This document shows, piece by piece, positions 13,199-19,732 of a DNA stretch of 19,732 bases; the stretch's first letter is position 1, and each line of letters starts with the position of its first letter. The translations under genes were made by a program, and so were the position numbers. The stretch is from Spirochaetales bacterium (GTDB taxonomy: Bacteria; Spirochaetota; Spirochaetia; SZUA-6), in NCBI GenBank assembly GCA_003233545.1, contig QILZ01000073.1, positions 1-19,732 of the forward strand. The letters are read 5' to 3'. The notes beneath the pieces were generated by a model that was not told the origin of the DNA, searched no databases, and worked only from the letters and a program-made list of their open reading frames with translations.

Positions 13199-13945
13199 TC
13201 AAATACCCGTACCCTTACTACCGCCAGCACCATCCTCCGGCAATTTTTTATAAAAAAGGCTCCTGTAATATGATACAAGTTCGGGATAATCGCTTAAATC
13301 TTCCTGTCCTTTTTTGCTTAACTCATAAAGTCCTCTTGCCGGTTTTACAAACCAGCCATAGTAATTCTTTCTTAAGATAGAACCGGTTTTTTGGCAGGTA
13401 CCCGCCGAGCGCAGTACTGCAGGAGAAGACGGACCTAAAATATTTAAATACAGGGCAATCTGAACCGTATTCTGCCTGTAAAGAGTAATCTGTTTATCCG
13501 CGGCACGGCTTCCACCCGTGTTATACTCTTCCACCCTCCCTTTAATCTCCCGGAACACCGTTCTCTGCCGTTTCCGGTCTTTTAAAACAGTATAATTCGA
13601 GGGGTGTAAAGCAGCCTCCACCCTGAAAGCAGTACCGGAAGTATTAACAAGCATTAATCCGATTCCCAGCCGTTTCAAAAGCAGCACCATTCCGCTGTAA
13701 TTAAAAGGTACTGTTCTGCCGTCCGGAACAGGTATGGCAACATAGACCCTGTCTGTTATCCTCTGCCGTTCCACTGCCTGGACAAGTAATGCTACTGAAA
13801 AATGCTTCTTTAACTCGACAATAGTAAGTTCCCCTTCCCTTATCCCGACAATATCACACCGATCGACTTCCGCATGTACTTTATAGCCTTGATGTTCCAG
13901 ATAACTTTTAACGGGCTTAAACAAATCTGTTTCTTTTTCTATCAT
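13199..13945 (-). CDS. DUF2161-family PD-(D/E)XK-like protein
   Basis: A 248-residue soluble protein. The opening E-T-D-L-F-K-P-V-K-S-Y-L-E-H-Q-G-Y-K-V, then C-D-I-V-G-I-R, then V-E-L-K-K, is the DUF2161 signature. D31 and E44-x-K46 form the PD-(D/E)XK nuclease core, with E5 as a possible extra metal ligand. Downstream landmarks also fit: L-V-Q-A-V-E-R, T-D-R-V-Y-V-A-I, the T-L-Y-R-Q-N-T-V-Q-I-A segment, and Y-G-W-F near residue 194. The family is called a putative phosphodiesterase; as far as I know its role is unproven. It lies 58 bases upstream of the methyltransferase on the same strand. G+C is clearly higher here (55% in one counted 60-base stretch), so the two have different histories and are not an obvious restriction-modification pair. 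The start at 13945 has no ribosome site but a -10 box ten bases upstream. Confidence 0.85.
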   Translation of the reverse strand: MIEKETDLFKPVKSYLEHQGYKVHAEVDRCDIVGIREGELTIVELKKHFSVALLVQAVERQRITDRVYVAIPVPDGRTVPFNYSGMVLLLKRLGIGLMLVNTSGTAFRVEAALHPSNYTVLKDRKRQRTVFREIKGRVEEYNTGGSRAADKQITLYRQNTVQIALYLNILGPSSPAVLRSAGTCQKTGSILRKNYYGWFVKPARGLYELSKKGQEDLSDYPELVSYYRSLFYKKLPEDGAGGSKGTGI

Positions 13946-13955
13946 TTTTTATTTT

Positions 13956-13984
13956 ATTATACTTAAAGTGTCTTTTCCATACAA
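13956..13984 (-). promoter_or_regulatory. Promoter of the DUF2161 gene with a very short leader
   Basis: On the minus strand TTGTAT (13979-13984, 3 of 6) and a perfect TATAAT (13956-13961) are 17 bases apart. Ten bases (AAAATAAAAA) separate the -10 box from the ATG, so the leader would be about four bases. No Shine-Dalgarno sequence exists. Confidence 0.5.
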
Positions 13985-14013
13985 TCCACCCTTAACCCGA
14001 AATTATTTCCGGT

Positions 14014-14042
14014 TTGCATTTTTCTTTAATTATATCTATACT
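14014..14042 (+). promoter_or_regulatory. Candidate promoter of the hybrid histidine kinase gene
   Basis: TTGCAT (14014-14019) and TATACT (14037-14042, 5 of 6) are 17 bases apart. The leader would be about 80 bases. Other -10-like strings at 14096-14101 and 14122-14127 lack a -35 partner. Confidence 0.4.
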
Positions 14043-14129
14043 GATAAACAGGTATGGTAAAAGTTATGCATTCCTATTATCGAGCTGTTAAACCGTATAA
14101 AATGGGAAATCGGGATACATTTATAAAAA

Positions 14130-16337
14130 ATGCGGGAAATACTTAAGAAAAGAGTCCACTTTCTGGAACTCGTATCACAGGTTGGCAGAATCATAAACAG
14201 AGAGCTCGATACCGAACAGCTTCTCCGTACAACGGTTTCATCGATAAGTTCGATACTGGGTTACTACAATAACAGCATCTGGTTTACAGATGGAAATTCC
14301 CTTTTTCTCCGGGCTTATTCTTTCTCCGGCAAAAACAAAATGGCAAAAATCACAAATAAACAATACCCCGTGGAAGGCGTTATAGGGTGGGCAATAAAGG
14401 ACTGCGAGGTTAAATATGTTCCTGATGTCAATAACAACCGGTACTATATAAAACATAGAATAAAATTAAAAACAAAATCGGAATGTACAATTCCTTTAAA
14501 GCAGAAAAACATCATAATCGGCGCTCTCGATATACAGAGCGATGCAATCGATGCCTTTTCCGATGAGGATATCCATATACTCAACATAGTGGCGGACCAG
14601 TTATCAGTAGCTCTGCAGAATGCAAAACTATACGGGGAAGCAACCAGACAGGCGGAAAGACTCTCTGCAGTTAACACTATGGCAGAAGCGGTAAATACAA
14701 CTCTTAAATCGGATGAACTTTTAGAAAAAGCTTACGGAATAATTAAAGATCTCTTCAGCTTCGACGTTTTTTATCTTGCCCTGTACGATGAAAAGAATGA
14801 AACTCTCGATTACAGAATTTTTATAGATAAAAAAATACGGAAAGAACCTGCAAGAAAGCATTTAAACGAAGGACATGTCTCGGCATTACAGGTAATAAAA
14901 TCACGAAAAGCCCTTAACATAGAAAATTTGTCAGAGTATCTTAAAGACTCCCCGGATATTAAACAACAGGAAATAGCCGAACTTCCCATTACGTTACTTG
15001 CAGTACCATTAAGAATCGGTGAACGGATAACAGGTGTAATCTCCATACAATCCTACAGCAAAAATGTTTACAGCAAGGAAGACGAAGAATTTCTTTATAC
15101 TCTGGCGGACCAGATTGCCATAGCACTGGAGAACGCACGTCTCTTTAAAAATCTTCGCAATGAACTTATTCAAAGGAAAAACGTGGAAGATCAGCTTGTA
15201 CAGGCTCAGAAAATGGAAGCGGTAGGCCGGCTTGCAGGCGGAATAGCCCACGATTTTAACAACTTGCTTACAGCAATAATCGGTTATACCGACCTCCTCT
15301 TTACAGAGGTTACGGATGAACATATAATCAGCGAACTTACTGAAATAAAAAAAGCATCCAGGAGAGCTGCAACTCTTACAAGCCAGCTCCTTGCATTCAG
15401 CAGAAAACAGTTTCTGTCACTCGAGATCCTTGATATAAACCGGGTCGTTATGGATATGGAAAGTATGCTGCGCAGATTAATAAGAGAAGATATAGATCTG
15501 GAGATAGTCCTGAGCAGGGATCCGTGTCTTGTAAAATCAGACCGCGGACAGCTTAACCAGGTTATAATGAACCTCGCAGTAAACGCCAGGGATGTCATGC
15601 CGAAGGGCGGAAAATTAACCATAGAAACGGCAAATGTGGAATTAGGCGAAGAATATATTAAGGAACATCTCGATGTCCGTCCGGGTTATTATGTTATGCT
15701 TGCGGTCAGTGACACAGGTTCGGGTATGGACAGGGAAACGATAAAACATATATTCGAACCATTCTTTACGACAAAGGAACCGGGAAAAGGGACAGGTCTC
15801 GGCCTTTCCATGGCATATGGTATTATAAAACAGAGTAACGGGGAAATCTACGTTTACAGTGAACCCGGAAAAGGGACAATTTTTAAAATCTACCTTCCCG
15901 GAGTAGAGCCGGGAAGACAGACAACTAAAACAAACAAAACCCAGGCATATACCCATCTGAAAGGTTCCGAAGTAATTCTACTGGTAGAGGATGATGATAT
16001 TGTACGCAGGGTAACCGCAAAAATCCTTACAAATGCCGGATACACTGTTTTTAAGGCCGGAACCGGCATGGAAGCAATAGAACTGAGTACACAGGTACAC
16101 AGCGGAATAGACCTTATCATAACGGATGTGGTTATCCGGGGTAAAATAAGCAGCACCGAAATGATAAATAATCTTATAAAAAAATATCCGGGGTTAAAGG
16201 TGATGTACATATCAGGATACACGGAAAATACAGTTGTTCATCGTGGAATTCTAAAACCGGGTATTTTCTTTTTACAGAAACCTTTTTCACCGGAACCTCT
16301 CTTAAAGAAAGTAAGGGAAACTATCGAGAATTACTAA
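14130..16337 (+). CDS. Soluble hybrid sensor histidine kinase (GAF-GAF-HisKA-HATPase-REC)
   Basis: A 735-residue protein with no signal peptide or membrane segment, so it senses an intracellular or diffusible signal. Two GAF domains lie at about 10-170 and 185-345 (each ends in a helix of the form D-Q-x-x-x-A-L-x-N-A-x-L). A short coiled linker leads to the phosphoacceptor H374 in G-G-I-A-H-D-F-N-N-L-L, followed by N-L-A-V-N-A-R-D (N box), D-T-G-S-G-M-D (G1), F-F-T-T-K and G-T-G-L-G-L-S (G2). The C-terminal receiver has L-V-E-D-D-D, phosphoacceptor D666 in I-T-D-V, and K717 in Q-K-P-F. All catalytic residues are intact. The H-D-F-N-N-L-L type of H box is shared with many self-contained hybrid kinases. 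The gene is monocistronic; no response regulator adjoins it. ATG 14130 lacks a strong ribosome site, but a stop lies two codons upstream in frame. Confidence 0.92.
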   Translation: MREILKKRVHFLELVSQVGRIINRELDTEQLLRTTVSSISSILGYYNNSIWFTDGNSLFLRAYSFSGKNKMAKITNKQYPVEGVIGWAIKDCEVKYVPDVNNNRYYIKHRIKLKTKSECTIPLKQKNIIIGALDIQSDAIDAFSDEDIHILNIVADQLSVALQNAKLYGEATRQAERLSAVNTMAEAVNTTLKSDELLEKAYGIIKDLFSFDVFYLALYDEKNETLDYRIFIDKKIRKEPARKHLNEGHVSALQVIKSRKALNIENLSEYLKDSPDIKQQEIAELPITLLAVPLRIGERITGVISIQSYSKNVYSKEDEEFLYTLADQIAIALENARLFKNLRNELIQRKNVEDQLVQAQKMEAVGRLAGGIAHDFNNLLTAIIGYTDLLFTEVTDEHIISELTEIKKASRRAATLTSQLLAFSRKQFLSLEILDINRVVMDMESMLRRLIREDIDLEIVLSRDPCLVKSDRGQLNQVIMNLAVNARDVMPKGGKLTIETANVELGEEYIKEHLDVRPGYYVMLAVSDTGSGMDRETIKHIFEPFFTTKEPGKGTGLGLSMAYGIIKQSNGEIYVYSEPGKGTIFKIYLPGVEPGRQTTKTNKTQAYTHLKGSEVILLVEDDDIVRRVTAKILTNAGYTVFKAGTGMEAIELSTQVHSGIDLIITDVVIRGKISSTEMINNLIKKYPGLKVMYISGYTENTVVHRGILKPGIFFLQKPFSPEPLLKKVRETIENY

Positions 16338-16339
16338 TC

Positions 16340-16365
16340 CGGGCTGCAGAAGCACATGCTGCCCG
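16340..16365 (+). terminator. Weak hairpin after the histidine kinase gene
   Basis: CGGGCTGCA (16340-16348) can pair with TGCTGCCCG (16357-16365), 8 bp with one T-T mismatch and an 8-base loop, starting 3 bases after the kinase stop. No T-run follows immediately; a T8 run occurs at 16389-16396, overlapping the end of gltD on the other strand. Also GGGTT/AACCC can pair around 16374-16400. Likely, but not proven, termination region for the two convergent genes. Confidence 0.35.
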
Positions 16366-16394
16366 AATACGATGGGTTCTTAAAACTGTTTTTT

Positions 16395-17861
16395 TTAACC
16401 CTGCAGAAAACTGTCTATGGAAAATGCCGCTTTTCTGCCATGATCGATGGCCCGTACTACAAGTGATGCACCGGAATGAGCATCCCCCGCTGCAAAGACA
16501 CCGGCCTCCGAAGTTTTATACTGCGGGTCTATTTTTATATTACCTCTTGCATCGAGTACAACATTTAAATCTTTTAACAACCTTCCGTGTTCCACATGCA
16601 CAAACCCCATGGCGAGCAGAATAAGACCGGTATTAATAACAAACCCGGATCCCTTTATCTCTGAAAACGGAGGCCCTCCGCCTTTGGCAGAAGCTCCTGG
16701 AGCCTCCCATTTTATGCGTACAAAACAGGCATCCAACCCCCTTCCATGATCTGACCGCCTTATGTCTTTAAGCAGAACAGACCATTCACGCTTTAATTTT
16801 CCCTTAAACTCACCCTCCTCATGAGAAGTCGATGCACGGAATATTTTAGGCCAGGAAGGCCATCCGGGATTATAGGGATTATTCCACAGAACGGGTCTTG
16901 GGAGAATCTCTACCTGTGTAATAAAATCCGCGCCCTGCCGTAATGCAGTTCCGACACAGTCGGAGCCGGTATCTCCGCCTCCGATTACCAGTACATTTTT
17001 ACCCTCTGCGGAAGTTATTTCGTTTTCTTTTTTTTCTCCGCTTACGCATAGATTCGACTGCTTTAAATACTCGAGGGCAAAAAGCACTTTCCCGTTTTTC
17101 CCTCTGCCCTCTTTTCCGGGTACATCTATATCTCTTGGCTGCCCCGCACCCAGGGCAAGCAGAACTGCATCGAATTTGCGGCGTAAGTATCTTACGGAAA
17201 GATCCTCTCCTATAACAACATCCGTTTCGAATTCCACACCCTCCGCTTTCATCTGTTCAAGACGCCTCTCCAGGACTTCCTTTTCCAGCTTAAAATCGGG
17301 AATCCCATAACGAAGAATTCCGCCGGTCTTCTCCGATTTTTCGAACACCGATACCCCGTGCCCCAGCCGCCGTAAAATCTGGGCTGCCGCAAGGCCTGAG
17401 GGGCCAGAACCTACAACAGCGATTCTTTTGCCTGTTTCCCTATCCGGAATCAGCGGCACCACCCATCCCTCCTTAAAAGCTCTTTCTATTACTGCAAGTT
17501 CTATCTGTTTTATAGATACGGGGTTCCTGTTTATCGACAGGGTACAGGATGCCTCGCACAGTGCCGGGCACAGCCTGCCCGTAATTTCGGGAAAATTGTT
17601 TGTCAATTCCAGCCTCTGCCATGCCTCGAACCATTTTCCCCTGTAAACCATATCATTCCATTCCGGTATAAGGTTATTCAAAGGACACCCTAAGGAATGG
17701 CAGAAAGGAATACCGCAGTCCATGCAGCGTGCACCCTCGCACAGCAGATCCTCCTCCGGAACGGGAAGTACGACCTCTCTGTAGTCATCGAGCCTCTTTT
17801 CCACATCCCTGTAACGGTTCTTTATTCTGCCGAATTCAATAAAACCGGTTGCCTGTCCCAT
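16395..17861 (-). CDS. gltD: Glutamate synthase (NADPH) small subunit
   Basis: A 488-residue flavoprotein that passes electrons from NADPH through FAD and iron-sulfur clusters to the large subunit, which makes glutamate from glutamine and 2-oxoglutarate. The N-terminal cluster cysteines are C46, C49, C54 and C59 (C-M-D-C-G-I-P-F-C, then G-C-P), with C98, C102 and C106 in C-P-A-L-C-E-A-S-C. The FAD loop is G-S-G-P-S-G (151-156), and the NADPH-binding loop is V-I-G-G-G-D-T-G (about 290). The final F-A-A-G-D-A-H-S-G-A-S-L-V-V-R-A-I closes the FAD site. Length is normal. Its ATG overlaps the gltB stop by one base (TAATG at 17861), and AGGAGG precedes it by ten bases inside gltB, so the subunits are made in a coupled way. 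Confidence 0.96.
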   Translation of the reverse strand: MGQATGFIEFGRIKNRYRDVEKRLDDYREVVLPVPEEDLLCEGARCMDCGIPFCHSLGCPLNNLIPEWNDMVYRGKWFEAWQRLELTNNFPEITGRLCPALCEASCTLSINRNPVSIKQIELAVIERAFKEGWVVPLIPDRETGKRIAVVGSGPSGLAAAQILRRLGHGVSVFEKSEKTGGILRYGIPDFKLEKEVLERRLEQMKAEGVEFETDVVIGEDLSVRYLRRKFDAVLLALGAGQPRDIDVPGKEGRGKNGKVLFALEYLKQSNLCVSGEKKENEITSAEGKNVLVIGGGDTGSDCVGTALRQGADFITQVEILPRPVLWNNPYNPGWPSWPKIFRASTSHEEGEFKGKLKREWSVLLKDIRRSDHGRGLDACFVRIKWEAPGASAKGGGPPFSEIKGSGFVINTGLILLAMGFVHVEHGRLLKDLNVVLDARGNIKIDPQYKTSEAGVFAAGDAHSGASLVVRAIDHGRKAAFSIDSFLQG

Positions 17862-19732
17862 TATGCATGCACCTCCTCTGTGACACTTACCGTTTCCGGA
17901 CTTTTAGCTTCCGTTTCCCTTATCCGGATAAGGGCTTCCCTGTATTCCAGCGGAATTACCTTGACAAAAAGCGGCAGTATCTCTTCCCACATATTTAAAA
18001 TCTGTATTGCATTCCTGCTCTTTGTATATTCCGCATGTTTCTCTATATACTTTCGTATAAACGACTTGTCTTTCTCCTCCACGATATGCTCAACATCGAC
18101 CATCTCAAGGTTGCAGCGCGTATCGAAGAGTTGATTTTTATCGAGCACATATGCAATACCACCGCTCATCCCCGCTGCAAAATTAACACCTGTTTCTCCC
18201 AAAATCAGCACACGTCCGCCGGTCATGTACTCGCACCCGTGGTCGCCGACTCCCTCTACAACCGAAATGGCACCGCTGTTTCGCACGCAGAAACGTTCTC
18301 CCGCCATACCTTTAATAAAGACCTCTCCCGATGTGGCGCCGAAAAGGTTTACATTTCCGGTTATTATATTCCTCTCGGGAATAAAGTTTGATCCTTCCGG
18401 CGGATAGACGATTACCCTCCCGCCGGATAAGCCCTTGCAGAAGTAATCGTTCGCATCCCCTTCCAATTCGAAGGTTACCCCGGGAGCGAGAAAAGCTCCG
18501 AAACTCTGCCCGGCAGAGCCCTTAAACTTAACATGTATTGTATCTTCCGGAAGACCATCGGAACCATACCTCTTTGATATTACAGAACTCAACATGGCAC
18601 CTACCGCCCTGTTGGAGTTTTTTATGCCCGTTTCGACAGATACGTGCTCTTTCCTTTTTACCGCTCTTTCCGATCTTTTTAATATTTCTTCATCCGGTGA
18701 AACAGGATAATTATTTTCCTGTCCGCGTACACAGTGTCTGGCTCCTTCCCTGTCCGTTTTCTGCATGTAGAGTATCCCGGAAAAATCGAGACCCTCTGCT
18801 TTTTCATGATCGATATGATCTTTATCAGGATTCTTCTCCAGAAGATCGGCTCTTCCTATCAGTTCTTCGAATTTTCTAAATCCCATCTCCGCCATGTATT
18901 CCCTTACCTCGCCTGCAAGAAAACGCATAAAGTTGACAACATACTCCGGTCTGCCGTGAAAGTATTTTCGTAATGCAGGATCCTGTGTGGCAACGCCTAC
19001 AGGACAGGTGTTTAAATGACACTTACGCATCATCACACACCCTAAAGTTACCAGCAAAGTTGTTGCAAAACCAAACTCCTCGGCACCGAGCAGAGCGGCA
19101 ATAATAATATCCCGCCCGGTTTTAACCTGGCCGTCCACCTGAACCTTAATTCTGTCTCTCAAGTTACTCTTTACAAGCACCTGATGAGTTTCCGAAAGTC
19201 CTATCTCCCACGGCGTTCCGGTATGCATTATCGAAGACAGGGGCGATGCACCTGTCCCTCCGTCGCCGCCGCTTATCAGTACCGTATCCGCTTTCCCCTT
19301 TGCAACACCGGCGGCAACTGTTCCCACACCTACCTCGGAAACCAGTTTAACAGAAACCTTCGCATCCGGATTTCCATGCTTCAAGTCGAAGATAAGCTGG
19401 GCAAGGTCTTCTATCGAATAGATATCATGATGAGGCGGAGGCGAAATAAGCATTACACCGGGAGTGGAATGTCTTACCCGGGCAATTACTTCGCTTACCT
19501 TGTGGCCGGGCAGCTGTCCGCCCTCTCCGGGTTTTGCGCCCTGCGATATCTTTATCTGCAGTTCTTCCGCATTAACAAGATAGTTCGATGTTACACCGAA
19601 CCGCGCAGAGGCCACCTGTTTTATTTTACTGTTAAGGGATACCCCCTTACGCTTCATTTTAAACCTGTATTCATCTTCGCCGCCCTCTCCCGAATTACTC
19701 TTAGTGCCGAGGCTGTTCATTGCAAGCGCAAT
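17861..19732 (-). CDS. gltB: Glutamate synthase large subunit, C-terminal part (partial)
   Basis: The frame is open to the window edge (the last codons read I-A-L-A before M-N-S-L-G), so the gene starts beyond 19732; about 623 C-terminal residues are present. It contains the FMN-binding synthase domain (G-E-G-G-E-D; I-S-Q-G-A-K-P-G-E-G-G-Q-L-P; S-P-P-P-H-H-D-I-Y-S-I-E-D-L; G-G-D-G-G-T-G-A-S-P), the 3Fe-4S cysteines in C-V-M-M-R-K-C-H-L-N-T-C-P-V-G, and the GXGXG beta-helix domain (G-L-S-G-G-R-V; G-A-T-S-G-E; G-M-S-G-G-I-A). The glutamine amidotransferase domain lies outside. The protein ends in a short E- and V-rich tail after I-P-L-E-Y. With gltD it forms the ammonia-assimilation operon. Confidence 0.97.
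   Translation of the reverse strand: MALAMNSLGTKSNSGEGGEDEYRFKMKRKGVSLNSKIKQVASARFGVTSNYLVNAEELQIKISQGAKPGEGGQLPGHKVSEVIARVRHSTPGVMLISPPPHHDIYSIEDLAQLIFDLKHGNPDAKVSVKLVSEVGVGTVAAGVAKGKADTVLISGGDGGTGASPLSSIMHTGTPWEIGLSETHQVLVKSNLRDRIKVQVDGQVKTGRDIIIAALLGAEEFGFATTLLVTLGCVMMRKCHLNTCPVGVATQDPALRKYFHGRPEYVVNFMRFLAGEVREYMAEMGFRKFEELIGRADLLEKNPDKDHIDHEKAEGLDFSGILYMQKTDREGARHCVRGQENNYPVSPDEEILKRSERAVKRKEHVSVETGIKNSNRAVGAMLSSVISKRYGSDGLPEDTIHVKFKGSAGQSFGAFLAPGVTFELEGDANDYFCKGLSGGRVIVYPPEGSNFIPERNIITGNVNLFGATSGEVFIKGMAGERFCVRNSGAISVVEGVGDHGCEYMTGGRVLILGETGVNFAAGMSGGIAYVLDKNQLFDTRCNLEMVDVEHIVEEKDKSFIRKYIEKHAEYTKSRNAIQILNMWEEILPLFVKVIPLEYREALIRIRETEAKSPETVSVTEEVHA

Noticed and set aside
11851..13945. Classical type II restriction-modification pair
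   Set aside because: DUF2161 is a widespread family not known to me as a restriction enzyme, and the two genes differ strongly in base composition.

Overview
The window looks like chromosomal DNA of a free-living, diderm, saccharolytic bacterium, probably a spirochaete. This assignment is tentative. It rests on the gene mix: two CUT1 sugar ABC importers without their own ATPase, a periplasmic binding protein whose mature end resembles the GQQE-type starts I associate with spirochaetes, a trkA-trkH pair, gltBD, and a small cysteine-rich protein. No rRNA, tRNA, CRISPR array, insertion sequence or integrase is visible.

Layout. Positions 1-2269 (+) are the end of a first sugar importer: the tail of a solute-binding protein, a hairpin-rich gap, and two permeases. 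A small zinc-ribbon protein follows at 2340 (+). Positions 2738-7592 (-) form a second importer operon, read right to left: binding protein, terminator-like hairpin, two permeases overlapping by one base, a metallo-beta-lactamase-fold hydrolase, a possible 26-residue ORF, and an unknown membrane-anchored protein. A divergent regulator at 7760 (+), with a DeoR-type effector domain, probably controls this operon. Positions 8826-11677 (-) encode the TrkA-TrkH potassium uptake system. Positions 11851-13945 (-) hold a DUF2161 PD-(D/E)XK-like protein followed by an AT-rich DNA methyltransferase with a degenerate staphylococcal-nuclease-like tail and an apparently mutated start codon. Positions 14130-16337 (+) encode a soluble GAF-GAF hybrid histidine kinase. 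Positions 16395-19732 (-) encode the small and, incompletely, the large subunit of glutamate synthase.

How the parts work together. Both importers place a hairpin between the binding-protein gene and the permeases, which would give more binding protein than membrane subunits; their ATPase must be encoded elsewhere. In the second operon, import is coupled to an intracellular metal-dependent hydrolase under a sugar-phosphate-type regulator, so it looks like a catabolic unit for an unidentified sugar or sugar ester. Three unrelated genes (2340, 7760, 13945) have a -10 box only 6-10 bases before the start codon and no Shine-Dalgarno sequence, suggesting leaderless or nearly leaderless mRNAs.

I did not find a clearly novel defence system. 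The best candidates for follow-up are the methyltransferase-pseudonuclease fusion with its ACG start, the second importer operon with its hydrolase and membrane protein, and the regulator whose DNA-binding end does not match its DeoR effector end.
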